A stretch of DNA of 39,172 bases from JBBQRS01 sp038214535 (GCA_038214535.1 JBBQRS010000040.1:1-39172); one strand, 5' to 3'. Numbered from the stretch's first letter, positions 8,809 to 16,592 are shown. A program made the numbers and translations. The notes: generated by a model not told the origin, from the letters alone.

Positions 8809-9981
8809 ATGACCACAGACGACACCGCACGACGTGAGCGCATGACGCGGGCCTTCGAGACGCACTACGGCGCGCTGCCCGAACTGTGGTTCCGCGCGCC
8901 GGGCCGCGTGGACCTGATGGGTAGCCACACCGATTACAACCTGGGTTACGTCCTCACGCTGCCCATCAACCGCGATACGTGGATCGCGGTGCGACCGTGC
9001 GCCGACCGCACCGTCCGGCTACATTCGCTGGACGTGCCCGGCGGCAGCGCGTTCTCGCTCGACGAGATCACGCACGACGCGGCCGCGCCCTGGGCCGACT
9101 ATGTGCGCGGCGTGGCCTGGGCGCTGCACGAAGACGCGTATCCACTGCACGGGTGGGACGGCCTCGTGCATTCGACCATCCCCATCGGCAGCGGGCTCAG
9201 CTCGTCGGCGGCGCTGGAATGCGCCACGGCGACCGTCTTCGCGGCGCTCGCCGGTCGTCCGCTCGACCCGGTGGCGGCCGCACAACTGTGCCAGCGCGCC
9301 GAAAACGGGTTCGTCGGCGTCAACTGCGGCATCCTCGACCAGTACACCTCGATGATGGGGCAGGCCGGGTGCGCGCTGCTGCTCGATTGCCGCGACCTCT
9401 CCAGCCGCCCGAGCGCCGTCGCCGACGACGTGACGGTAGTAATTTGCGACACGCGCTATCGGCGGGCGCTGGCGGGGTCGGAGTATGGCGCGCGCCGGGC
9501 GGCGTGCGAGGAAGGGGCGCGCCTGCTGGGCGAGATTTACCCGGAGGTGCGCGCCCTGCGCGACGTCTCGCCGGAAATGCTGGCCGCGCACGAAGCTGCC
9601 CTGCCCGCGGAAGTCGCCGCACGCAGCCGCTTCATCGTGGAAGAGAACGCGCGGGTGTTGGCGCTGGCCGAGGCGCTGCCCCGCGGCGCCCGCGCGGCGA
9701 TCCGCGATGCCGCGCGGGCGTCATTCGCCGGCGCGCGCGACCTGTATGAGATTTGCGTGCCGCAGATGGAGGCGATGCACGCGGCGATGCTGGCCGCGCC
9801 GGGCGTGATCGGCGCGCGGCAGGCGGGCGGGGGGTTCGGCGGTTGCATGGTCGCATTCGTGGAGACGGATCAGGTTGCGGAGTTCGCGGCGGCGGTGCGG
9901 GCGCAGTACACGGCCTTCACCGGCATCGCGCCGGAGGTCTACCCGGTGCAGGCCGCGGATGGCGCGGGGCAGATGGTTTAA
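8809..9981 (+). CDS. galK: Galactokinase-family (GHMP) sugar kinase
   Basis: GHMP kinase of 390 aa, the usual length of galactokinase, which phosphorylates galactose at C1 in the Leloir pathway. The galactokinase signature is at residues 31-44 (PGRVDLMGSHTDYN), the ATP loop IGSGLSSSAAL starts at about residue 126, the catalytic-base region CGILDQ has Asp177, and the third GHMP motif GGFGGCMVA is near the C-terminus. One feature is odd: the family's GEHTDY is GSHTDY here, so the Glu that contacts the sugar is Ser39, and Asn of GRVN is Asp. The specificity may therefore differ from galactose. I chose the ATG at 8809; the earlier GTG (8782) is inside a repeat. It is last in a three-gene run with the URO-D-like pair. 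Confidence 0.85.
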   Translation: MTTDDTARRERMTRAFETHYGALPELWFRAPGRVDLMGSHTDYNLGYVLTLPINRDTWIAVRPCADRTVRLHSLDVPGGSAFSLDEITHDAAAPWADYVRGVAWALHEDAYPLHGWDGLVHSTIPIGSGLSSSAALECATATVFAALAGRPLDPVAAAQLCQRAENGFVGVNCGILDQYTSMMGQAGCALLLDCRDLSSRPSAVADDVTVVICDTRYRRALAGSEYGARRAACEEGARLLGEIYPEVRALRDVSPEMLAAHEAALPAEVAARSRFIVEENARVLALAEALPRGARAAIRDAARASFAGARDLYEICVPQMEAMHAAMLAAPGVIGARQAGGGFGGCMVAFVETDQVAEFAAAVRAQYTAFTGIAPEVYPVQAADGAGQMV

Positions 9982-10010
9982 CCCCGCGGGATAATAAAAC
10001 TCGTCGCTCT

Positions 10011-10076
10011 CCCTTTGTAGTGACGGCTTTAGCCGTTGGGGGGCACGCTAACGGCTGAAGCCGTCACTACAAAGGG
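10011..10076. repeat. TTTGTAGTGACGGCTTTAGCC palindrome, probable bidirectional terminator
   Basis: Inverted repeat with 27-bp arms (10011-10037 and 10050-10076, one mismatch) and a 12-bp loop. A nearly identical copy is at 39085-39148. It stands between two convergent genes (the kinase and sixA), the right place for a terminator working in both directions. Confidence 0.85.
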
Positions 10077-10112
10077 AAAGGCTTGATAATCTGGGGCGTA
10101 TTGGGATAGGTT

Positions 10113-10625
10113 CTACGTCAGCTTCTTGATGAGCCGCGGGTGGATCAGCCAGTGAAGCAGGCCGTTACCCGGCTGCAACTGCGCCCACCCGGTGACCGAG
10201 AGTTCGAAATGGGCCATGGCCCCGGTGGGCATGCGCACGCCGGCCGCGCCGGCCGGCGCGCCGAGCAGCAGGGCGGCGAACTCTTCCAGGCCGGGGTTGT
10301 GACCCACGAGCATCGCGTGTTCAACCTCGTCGGGCAGCGAGAGCACGACCTCGACCAGGTCCAGCGCCGAGCCGAGATAGAGCGGCTCCACGACGGCGAT
10401 CTCGCCCTTGTAACCGGCGCTGTGTGCGAACAGGCGCGCCGTCTCACGCGTGCGTGCCGAAGGGGAAGCAACAATGAGTTGCGGCACCGCCTCGGCGCGG
10501 CGCTGGATACGCCCCATCAGCGGTGCGTCCTCGCGACCACGCGCCGACAGCGGGCGCTCGCGGTCAATGGGAAATGCGGGGTCCAGCACTGACTTGGCGT
10601 GGCGGAACAACGTGAGCAGCTTCAT
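10113..10625 (-). CDS. sixA: SixA-type phosphohistidine phosphatase
   Basis: Histidine phosphatase (phosphoglycerate-mutase-like) of 170 aa that likely removes phosphate from phosphohistidine, for example on phosphorelay or phosphotransfer proteins. The catalytic RHG-type motif is LFRHAKS near the N-terminus, SPSARTRETA lies in the middle, and VGHNPGLEEF supplies the second catalytic His. The ATG at 10625 has GGAAGGGAG just upstream; a longer reading from 10670 adds 15 residues with no support. It converges with the kinase gene and diverges from the aldo/keto reductase. Chloroflexota SixA-like proteins are not all tested, so the exact substrate is open. Confidence 0.85.
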   Translation of the reverse strand: MKLLTLFRHAKSVLDPAFPIDRERPLSARGREDAPLMGRIQRRAEAVPQLIVASPSARTRETARLFAHSAGYKGEIAVVEPLYLGSALDLVEVVLSLPDEVEHAMLVGHNPGLEEFAALLLGAPAGAAGVRMPTGAMAHFELSVTGWAQLQPGNGLLHWLIHPRLIKKLT

Positions 10626-10736
10626 GCGCGAACTCCCTTCCGGCCTGCACCGAATGGAACAACGAATCAACGAATACGACGCGGGTAGTATACCATAAAC
10701 GGCAAACTCACTTTACACACATGAAGGAGCAACACC

Positions 10737-11690
10737 TTGCAAACCCGAAAACTTGGTTACAGCGATCTCAATCTCACCACCGTCGGGCTGGGCACGTGGT
10801 CCTACAGCGGGCCGTGGGCCTATGGCTGGGGGCCGCAGGATGACGCCGACTCCATCGCCGCCGTCCACCGCGCCCTCGACCTGGGCGTCAACTGGCTCGA
10901 CTCGGCGGCCATTTATGGGTTCGGCCACTCGGAAGAAGTCATCGGCAAGGCGCTCAAGGGACGCCGTGACCGGGTGATCATCGCCACCAAATGCGGACGC
11001 ATCGGCGACCGGGTCACCGGCAAGCTGGGCGGTAGCCTGAAGGCCGCCTCGATCCGGCAAGAGGTCGAAGACAGCCTGCGCCGGTTGCAGACCGACTACA
11101 TTGACCTCTATCAGATCCACTGGCCGATCCCGGAAGAAGATATCGAGGAAGGCTGGAGCACAGTCGCGGAACTCGTCAATGCGGGCAAAGTGCGCTACGG
11201 CGGCGTCTCGAACTTCAACGTCGCGCAGATGCAGCGTATCCAACCCATCCACCCGATCGCGTCGCTCCAGCCGCCGTACAGTATGCTCCGGCGCGACGTC
11301 GAGGCCGAGATTCTACCCTTCTGCGGCGCGCACAACATCGGCGTGATCGTCTACAGCCCGATGCAGGCGGGGCTGCTCACCGGGAAGATCACGAAGGAAC
11401 GCGTCGCCAACCTGGATGAAGGGGACTGGCGGATGCGCAACGAATATTTCCAGGAACCGAAGCTCAGCCGGAACCTGGCGCTGGTCGAAACGCTGCGGCC
11501 CATCGCCGCGCGCGAGGGCATCTCGCTGGCGCAGCTCGCCATCGCGTGGGTCTTGCGGCGGCCCGAAATGACCGCGGCCATCGTCGGCGCGCGGCGGCCC
11601 TCGCAGATCGAAGAGACCGCGACAGCGGGCGACCACGTGCTGTCCCCCGAAACTATCGCTGAGATCAATATGCTGTTGGAGAAAATGTAG
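10737..11690 (+). CDS. Aldo/keto reductase, TTG start
   Basis: NAD(P)H-dependent aldo/keto reductase of 317 aa (YdhF/IolS-like group) with the full catalytic tetrad visible: Asp and Tyr in WLDSAAIYGFGHSE, Lys in IIATKCG and His in LYQIHWP. The C-terminal AIVGARRPSQIEE is the usual cofactor-phosphate contact. The start is a TTG, supported by AAGGAG seven bases before it; the nearby ATG at 10721 is out of frame. It appears monocistronic, with a palindrome after it. The substrate is unknown; members often act on sugars, inositols or small aldehydes. Confidence 0.92.
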   Translation: MQTRKLGYSDLNLTTVGLGTWSYSGPWAYGWGPQDDADSIAAVHRALDLGVNWLDSAAIYGFGHSEEVIGKALKGRRDRVIIATKCGRIGDRVTGKLGGSLKAASIRQEVEDSLRRLQTDYIDLYQIHWPIPEEDIEEGWSTVAELVNAGKVRYGGVSNFNVAQMQRIQPIHPIASLQPPYSMLRRDVEAEILPFCGAHNIGVIVYSPMQAGLLTGKITKERVANLDEGDWRMRNEYFQEPKLSRNLALVETLRPIAAREGISLAQLAIAWVLRRPEMTAAIVGARRPSQIEETATAGDHVLSPETIAEINMLLEKM

Positions 11691-11704
11691 GCGAGGGCAT
11701 GAAT

Positions 11705-11772
11705 CACGCGGAGACGCGGAGGACGCGGAGGATTCTTTTCCTTTGCTTCCGCGTCCTCCGCGCCTCCGCGTG
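11705..11772. repeat. GCGGAGGACGCGG palindrome
   Basis: Inverted repeat with 25-bp arms (11705-11729 and 11748-11772, one mismatch) and an 18-bp T-rich loop. It follows the aldo/keto reductase and is a likely hairpin terminator. It has the same design, but not the same sequence, as the hairpins at 19622-19685 and 20613-20686. Confidence 0.8.
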
Positions 11773-11819
11773 GTTTTCAATCGGCAGACAGATGACTATT
11801 ACGGGGCGCTCGCGTGGTA

Positions 11820-11828
11820 TGCTATAAT
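11820..11828 (+). promoter_or_regulatory. Extended -10 promoter
   Basis: TGCTATAAT, a perfect TATAAT with the TGn extension, 33 bp before the ATG of the next gene. No good -35 is seen, which is normal for extended -10 promoters. A GGAGGGAG ribosome site follows. Confidence 0.6.
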
Positions 11829-11861
11829 CTGTCGCGCACGCAGAGACGGAGGGAGTAGCCT

Positions 11862-12893
11862 ATGGGATCGTTAGCAGAGAGTTTATCGGCCCTCGCGACG
11901 CCGGAGCTGGTGGATGCGGCGGCGCGGATGATCGGCGTCAGTAATGCCGACGCGACACAAGCCGGCAAGCTTATCGCGCCACTCCTGATCGTGGCGCTGG
12001 CGCAGCAAACGCAGCAGCCCGGCGGGCGTGACACGGTGAACGAATTGCTCACCCGGGTCGGCCCGGGCATTGCCCAAAACCCGGTGGCCGCCACGTCCAA
12101 CCTCATCACCGGCAAATACGGCGACGTGCTGAACGATGTCCTGGGACCTGCGGCGGCGGGGCCGTTGCTCAACGAGTTGGCGCGCGCCACCGACATTCCG
12201 GGCCTGCGATCACTGCTCAAGTTTACCGCGCCCCTGGGCGTTTCGGCGCTGGCGGCCGAAGCGGAGCGACAGGGGTTGAACAAGGATCAGTTCGCCGCGG
12301 CGTTACAGGCCGAAGCGCACGCATTCGAGGCCGCGGATGATCCGAACGTCGCGACCGTCGTCAGCGCCTATGAAAGCATCGCCGCGCAGGACGCGTTGAA
12401 GCGGCAGTTCACGGCGGAACAATGGACCGCAATCAGCGCCTTCCCGGCCCTGGCGGCGGGCTACGTGGCGGTCGCCGGGCACAGCGGGCCGCTCGGCTCG
12501 ATGAAGGAGTTTGCCGCCCTCACAAAGGTATTCGACCCCGCCGCCCTGACCGGAGGCAGCGCGCTGCTGGACGCCATCTGGAACAGCCGGCAGGTCGCCG
12601 TGAAAAAGGCCGCCGAAACGGGCGACCTGGGGGCTATCGGCCTCGACCATTTCGACCCGGACAATGAGGAAATGGTTCAAAGCAAGGTACTGGCCGTCGC
12701 CGCCAAAGCCCGTGAAGCGCTGAGCAAGGTTTCGCCGGAAGAGGCCGCGACGTACCGCAATGAGGTGATTAAAGCCGCGACGGCGGTCGCCGATTCGAGC
12801 AAGGAAGGCGGCTTTCTGGGCATCGGCGGGCAGGTCATCAGCGAGAACGAACGCGTCGCGCTGGATAAAATCCGCGCGGCTTTGGGCGTGTGA
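11862..12893 (+). CDS. Unknown protein: DUF937-like N-terminus plus a domain shared with the gene at 13116
   Basis: Protein of 343 aa with no signal peptide and no enzymatic motif that I recognise. Residues about 1-150 (APLLIVALAQQTQQPGG, then TDIPGLRSLLKFTAPLGVSAL) resemble the DUF937/YidB-like helical family by eye. Residues about 180-343 match the whole of the separate protein encoded at 13116-13715: both have F-x-AEEW/AEQW-type starts, PA-x-A-x-x-YVA, and end in EGGFLGIG followed by an E-x-x-AL-x-x-I segment. It has its own extended -10 promoter and GGAGGGAG before the ATG. Function is unknown; the shared domain suggests that the two proteins interact or act in the same process. Confidence 0.75.
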   Translation: MGSLAESLSALATPELVDAAARMIGVSNADATQAGKLIAPLLIVALAQQTQQPGGRDTVNELLTRVGPGIAQNPVAATSNLITGKYGDVLNDVLGPAAAGPLLNELARATDIPGLRSLLKFTAPLGVSALAAEAERQGLNKDQFAAALQAEAHAFEAADDPNVATVVSAYESIAAQDALKRQFTAEQWTAISAFPALAAGYVAVAGHSGPLGSMKEFAALTKVFDPAALTGGSALLDAIWNSRQVAVKKAAETGDLGAIGLDHFDPDNEEMVQSKVLAVAAKAREALSKVSPEEAATYRNEVIKAATAVADSSKEGGFLGIGGQVISENERVALDKIRAALGV

Positions 12894-12902
12894 CCCGCAT
12901 TT

Positions 12903-13045
12903 GCTCGTAGTGCGCAGTTCTCTGCGCTCGCGCCCCACACGGCGCAGAGAACTGCGCACTACGAACGAGCACAGAGAACTGCGCACTACGAACGAGAGAA
13001 CGAGCGCCGAGGACTGCGCACGCCATGCGATGGCGTCAGATGCGC
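12903..13045. repeat. Two interspersed repeats between paralogous genes
   Basis: First, a CGTAGTGCGCA-family inverted repeat: arms 12903-12927 and 12942-12970, with a further right-arm copy at 12971-12996. Second, a 35-bp repeat (13011-13045, GGACTGCGCACGCC then ATGGCGTCAGATGCGC) that recurs exactly at 15150-15184 inside the MFS gene. Nothing else is seen between the two genes apart from the ribosome site. Confidence 0.85.
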
Positions 13046-13115
13046 ACAGCCGCTAAAAGATTAGCAACATGTCTATCGCCTACAACCAAACTATATTCAA
13101 CACAGGAGAAACATC

Positions 13116-13715
13116 ATGGCCGAAAAAGTAATGGGTTTATTTGACGCCGAAGAATGGAAGCTGGTCTCCGCCGCGCCGGCGATTGCCGGGATGTACGTCG
13201 CGCTGTCAAGCGACCGCAGCGTCAGTGACAAGGAATGGGCTGCGCTGGGCGCTGCGCTGGACCCCGAGAACATCCCCGATAGCGACGAGTTGTTCAAAAT
13301 GGCGCTGCGCGAAACACGCGACTCCGTGAACGCCGCGCTTGCGTCGCAGAAACTGCCCATCTTCGAACTGGGCGATGTGGACATGACCAACGTGAACGCG
13401 GTGCGCCAGGCGGCGCTGATGTACTTCCGCCGCGTCAACACGGCGTTTCGCGACGTCCCTATCACCACCCGCACGAACTTCAAGAGCTCGGTCATGCTCG
13501 TGGCGCAGAAGGTCGCCGAATCACAGGCCGAGGGCGGGTTCCTGGGTATCGGCGCGCGCGACGTCAGCGCCGGCGAAGTTCAGGCGCTCAAGGACATCGC
13601 CGGCTCGTTGGGCTATGACACCAGCGCCAACAGCGAGTGGAGCCGTTCGATTGTGATTCCGGCGGCGGCGTTTGGCGCGCGCGGTGTGGGCGGCCTTGGC
13701 GGCATGCCCCAATAA
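13116..13715 (+). CDS. Unknown protein, paralogue of the C-terminal half of the 11862 product
   Basis: Protein of 199 aa, soluble and largely helical by composition. It is homologous over most of its length to residues about 180-343 of the protein two repeats upstream, including the AEEWKLVSAAPAIAGMYVAL start and the EGGFLGIGARDVSAGEV segment. It adds a short Gly/Ala-rich tail (GARGVGGLGGMPQ). AGGAG precedes the ATG. No family with a known function is recognised. The pair probably arose by partial duplication and was later separated by repeats. Confidence 0.75.
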   Translation: MAEKVMGLFDAEEWKLVSAAPAIAGMYVALSSDRSVSDKEWAALGAALDPENIPDSDELFKMALRETRDSVNAALASQKLPIFELGDVDMTNVNAVRQAALMYFRRVNTAFRDVPITTRTNFKSSVMLVAQKVAESQAEGGFLGIGARDVSAGEVQALKDIAGSLGYDTSANSEWSRSIVIPAAAFGARGVGGLGGMPQ

Positions 13716-13729
13716 GCCCCTATCGTAAT

Positions 13730-13790
13730 ATTCCGTAGTTTAGGGCCTTGTGCCCGTCGCGAACGCCCACAAGGGGCTAGACTACGGAAT
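13730..13790. repeat. ATTCCGTAGT palindrome
   Basis: Inverted repeat with 23-bp arms (13730-13752 and 13768-13790, three mismatches) around a 15-bp loop. It starts 15 bp after the preceding stop codon and is a probable hairpin end for that gene. Confidence 0.8.
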
Positions 13791-13823
13791 CTTCGAATAG
13801 ACACGCAATAGAAATGGTTCGCC

Positions 13824-13868
13824 GATCCCCGGCCCAACTCGCGCTCGCGATTAGGGCCGGGGATCACC
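13824..13868 (+). terminator. Strong GC-rich hairpin before the MFS gene
   Basis: Perfect 12-bp stem GATCCCCGGCCC / GGGCCGGGGATC (13824-13835 and 13854-13865) with a small inner stem (TCGCG-CT-CGCGA), followed by ACCTTTTCT. It looks like an intrinsic terminator, although the T run is short and starts three bases late. Confidence 0.5.
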
Positions 13869-13899
13869 TTTTCTGTTAGAATAGCGGCGGAGGCATCCG

Positions 13900-15234
13900 C
13901 TGGGCACATCCTATCTGCAAGCCGCCCGGGGCTTCGATCGCGACGTCCGTCTCTACCTGCTCTCCGCCGCGCTGATGGGCTTCACCGCGTGGGGCGGGCT
14001 TTTTGCGACCCTCTTTAACCTCTTCCTGCTGCGGATGGGCTACGGCCCTGCCGTCATCGGCACGATCAACGCCGTGGGTTCACTGAGTTTCGGGCTGATG
14101 TGCCTGCCTGCGGGCTGGGTGGGCCAACGCTGGGGCAGCCGGCGCGCGATGATCGGCGGGCTGGCGATGGTCGGCATGGGGCAGTTCATGCTGGCGCAGG
14201 CCGATCTCGCGCCCGAATCGGCCCGGCTCGCCTGGCTCTACAGCATGAACTGGTTGAGCGCGTCCGGCGCGGCGTTCTACGCAGTCAACATGAGCCCCTA
14301 CCTGATGGGCATCGTCACGCCGGACGTGCGCCGCTACGTCTTTTCGGTACAGGTGGCCGCATCGCCGCTGGGCGCGTTCGCCGGCAGCCTCGTGGGTGGC
14401 TTCCTGCCCGGCATCTTCGCCCTTCTCTTCGGTCTATCTACCGCGACGCCGCAGCCTTATCGCCTCGCGCTGATGGTTTCGGCGGCCTGCCTCATCCCAG
14501 CGACGCTCTCCATTGTCCTTGCCAAAGAGAGTGAAACCATCGAGGAACAGATTGCGCCCACGACAGGCCGAGCGGCCGCGGCGCCCTGGGGGTTCATCCT
14601 CCTGATGGCGGTGATCGTAGCGCTCCAGGCGTCGGGCGAAGGCGCGATCCGCACTTTCTTCAACGTCTACATGGATCAGGGGTTAGGCATGCCCACCGCG
14701 CGCATCGGCATGATGGCCTCGCTCGGTAGCCTGATGGCGGGCATGGCGGCGCTCTTCACGCCGATGCTGGTGGCGCGCATGGGCATGGGCCGCTCATACG
14801 TGTCCACCTCGCTGGGGATGGCGGCGCTTCTGCTGCCGATTGCGCTAATTCCGTGGGCGCCCGCCGCAGGACTGAGCTACGCGGGGGTGATCGGTGCGGC
14901 GTCTATGGCGCGGCCGGCAATGAGCCTCTACCAGATGGAAGGCGTGCCGGCGCGCTGGCGTTCGGCCATTGCCGCCGCGGCAACCCTGTCGGTGGGCGCA
15001 AGCTGGGCCATCGTCGCGACGGTGGGCGGCGTGCTGATCGTGCGCTACAGCTACACCGCGATGTTCCTCGGCGCGGCGGCGCTCACGGCGGCGGGCGCGC
15101 TGCTGTTCGCGGCCCATCGGCGCTTTCGCAGCCCCGCACCCACCCCCGCGGACTGCGCACGCCATGCGATGGCGTCAGATGCGCCCCGCGCCGCAACGAC
15201 ACCCGCATCTGAGGATGCTCACTCCACGGGGTGA
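13900..15234 (+). CDS. Major facilitator superfamily transporter, probable CTG start
   Basis: MFS permease of about 444 aa with 12 predicted helices; the solute is unknown. The first ATG (13975) would cut into the opening stretch FDRDVRLYLLSAALMG, which is typical of the true N-terminus of this MFS group. The frame is open back to 13885 with no ATG, GTG or TTG, but a CTG at 13900 stands six bases after GGCGGAGG, so I place the start there; this is a rare start codon and needs testing. The core shows the loop motif GWVGQRWGSRRAM (about residue 73). The last about 30 codons run through two interspersed repeats (15150-15184 and 15206-15220), so the tail after RRFRSPAP is repeat-derived. Confidence 0.85.
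   Translation: MGTSYLQAARGFDRDVRLYLLSAALMGFTAWGGLFATLFNLFLLRMGYGPAVIGTINAVGSLSFGLMCLPAGWVGQRWGSRRAMIGGLAMVGMGQFMLAQADLAPESARLAWLYSMNWLSASGAAFYAVNMSPYLMGIVTPDVRRYVFSVQVAASPLGAFAGSLVGGFLPGIFALLFGLSTATPQPYRLALMVSAACLIPATLSIVLAKESETIEEQIAPTTGRAAAAPWGFILLMAVIVALQASGEGAIRTFFNVYMDQGLGMPTARIGMMASLGSLMAGMAALFTPMLVARMGMGRSYVSTSLGMAALLLPIALIPWAPAAGLSYAGVIGAASMARPAMSLYQMEGVPARWRSAIAAAATLSVGASWAIVATVGGVLIVRYSYTAMFLGAAALTAAGALLFAAHRRFRSPAPTPADCARHAMASDAPRAATTPASEDAHSTG
15150..15220. repeat. Interspersed repeats inside the 3' end of the MFS gene
   Basis: A 35-bp repeat (15150-15184) identical to 13011-13045, then a GCATCTGAGGATGC core (15206-15220) shared with 6367-6408 and 16211-16234. Together they encode the C-terminal tail of the transporter. 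Confidence 0.85.
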
Positions 15235-15289
15235 CGCGAGGCCGCGCAGTCAGGTCAACCAAAAAATCCTGCATTCATGCGCGACCATT

Positions 15290-15318
15290 TTGACATCGCG
15301 GCGCGGGTGGGATAACAT
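15290..15318 (+). promoter_or_regulatory. Sigma70-like promoter for the SH3b lipoprotein
   Basis: Perfect -35 TTGACA (15290-15295), 17-bp spacer, -10 TAACAT (15313-15318), 28 bp before the ATG, with GGGAGGAAA as ribosome site in between. Confidence 0.65.
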
Positions 15319-15346
15319 CAGGACAGGCACCCACCGGGAGGAAATC

Positions 15347-16177
15347 ATGCGCCAACGTAGCCTATTCATCATCCTATGTATCATCGTCGCGACCATTGTG
15401 ACAGGGTGCAGCAGCGCCCGGAAGGAGAACCCCGAAGCCACCCCCACCTCCATGCCCAAACTGTCCGCGGACGTGATCACGCAGGCCACCAACTACGGCG
15501 GCGTTTTGCTGGGCCAGTTCGGCGCGCTGGAGAGCGTCATGGGCCGCTACGACGAGCTGCTCAACGACCCGCGCCTGACCGCCGCCGACTGGAAAATCCT
15601 CGTCGGTTCGCAGAACAAAGTGATTGATCTGGTGTACGCGGCCGTTTCAAACATGACCCCGCCTGAGGCGCTGAAGGCCACCCACGCGGCCGCGCTCGAC
15701 GCCGTCGGTGATTGCCTGGCCGCGCGCCAGACGGTGCAAGCCGCCATGGATGCGGTGGACGCGAACCAGTTAGGCAAGGCCGCCGAACAGGCCAAAAGCT
15801 GCAAAACCAAACTGTCCGCCGTAGAGACCGAGTTGAACGCTATCGCGACCGCCAACAACATCAAGCTGAACGAAATCCCCATGACCAGCGGATTGGAGCG
15901 CGCGGCGGAGGCCCCGGCTGCGGCGGCATCCGGCGAAGCCGTCACGGCGACCGGCGTCGTGGTGGATACGTCGAACCTGCGGGCCGGGCCGGGCACCAAC
16001 TACGGCAAGGTGGGCAGCCTGACAAAGGGCGCCGCCATCACCGTAATCGGCCGCAACGAAGCCGGCGACTGGCTGGTGGTGCAGACCCCGACCATCCCCC
16101 AGGCGTGGATCGCCGCCTTCCTGCTGAACGGCGTCGGCGACGTGCAGAGCCTGCCGGTCGTCCGCGCCCCCCCTTGA
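15347..16177 (+). CDS. Lipoprotein with C-terminal bacterial SH3 domain
   Basis: Secreted lipoprotein of 276 aa. The signal peptide RQRSLFIILCIIVATIVTGC ends in a lipobox Cys. The middle (about residues 40-180) is a helical region with two Cys residues (GDCLAARQ, AKSCKTK) that may form a disulfide; I do not recognise it. The C-terminus (about residues 200-262) is an SH3b domain, with TSNLRAGPGTNYGKVGSL and GDWLVVQTP as hallmarks; such domains bind peptidoglycan or other cell-surface polymers. The start at 15347 is fixed by GGGAGGAAAT and by the signal peptide; an earlier in-frame ATG (15164) lies in the repeat. Likely monocistronic. Confidence 0.88.
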   Translation: MRQRSLFIILCIIVATIVTGCSSARKENPEATPTSMPKLSADVITQATNYGGVLLGQFGALESVMGRYDELLNDPRLTAADWKILVGSQNKVIDLVYAAVSNMTPPEALKATHAAALDAVGDCLAARQTVQAAMDAVDANQLGKAAEQAKSCKTKLSAVETELNAIATANNIKLNEIPMTSGLERAAEAPAAAASGEAVTATGVVVDTSNLRAGPGTNYGKVGSLTKGAAITVIGRNEAGDWLVVQTPTIPQAWIAAFLLNGVGDVQSLPVVRAPP

Positions 16178-16210
16178 TCTGATTTTTCACCAACCTCCTC
16201 TTTCGCGCGG

Positions 16211-16234
16211 AGTGCGCATCTGAGGATGCGCACT
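16211..16234. repeat. GCATCTGAGGATGC palindrome
   Basis: AGTGCGCAT-CTGAGG-ATGCGCACT, perfect 9-bp arms. It lies just after the lipoprotein gene and could be part of its terminator. Confidence 0.75.
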
Positions 16235-16237
16235 CAT

Positions 16238-16558
16238 TGCGGACAGGATGAACAGGATGGGAACGATATCCGAACCTGTCAATCGTGACTCCCCTGAAAA
16301 AAGGTCAGGACGCGTCAATTTCTCATCCGACACCTACTACCAATGGGGCTTATGCGATCAATAGGCCCTATATGTAGTAGGTCGTGGTTGCCAATTCGTC
16401 AGGCAACCGAGTTATTTCAGGGGACTCAATCGTGTAAATCCTGTCTATCTCCTCTCGCGGAGTCAGCATCCTCAGATGCGCCGGCCGCACGGACAGGACT
16501 AACAGGATGAACAGGATGGGAACGGTGTCTGATCCTGTCAATCGTGTAAATCCTGTCC
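16238..16558. repeat. GACAGGATGAACAGGATG repeat, two copies, one interrupted
   Basis: Copy 1 runs from 16238 to 16287 and resumes at 16435 to about 16446. Copy 2 is uninterrupted (about 16491-16558). Each contains ACAGGATGAACAGGATGGG and CCTGTCAATCGTG, followed by TAAATCCTGTC. The break in copy 1 is the insertion annotated at 16288-16425. Confidence 0.85.
16288..16425. mobile_element. MITE-like insertion, 138 bp, 9-bp target duplication
   Basis: The element begins ACTCCCCTGAAA and ends TTTCAGGGGAC, giving a shared 10-bp terminal inverted repeat TCCCCTGAAA. TCAATCGTG is present on both sides (16279-16287 and 16426-16434). The uninterrupted copy of the same host repeat downstream reads CCTGTCAATCGTGTAAATCC, showing the empty site. 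Inside are further inverted repeats (ACCTACTAC/GTAGTAGGT; GGTTGCC/GGCAACC). It has no coding capacity, so it would need a transposase elsewhere in the genome. Confidence 0.8.
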
Positions 16559-16592
16559 ACGCCGGGCCGCATCTGAGGATGCTGATTCCGCG
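16456..16592. repeat. Large inverted repeat enclosing a GACAGGAT copy
   Basis: 25-bp arms (16456-16480 and 16568-16592, one mismatch) that contain GCATCCTCAGATGCG and its complement. They enclose the second GACAGGAT repeat (16491-16558), forming a nested palindromic cassette. The gap between the lipoprotein gene and the glycerate kinase gene holds these repeats, the MITE and the promoter, but no gene. Confidence 0.8.

Noticed and set aside
13060..13097. TATATT at 13092 as -10 of the gene at 13116
   Set aside because: No -35 at the right distance, and the ribosome site would begin almost at the start of the transcript.
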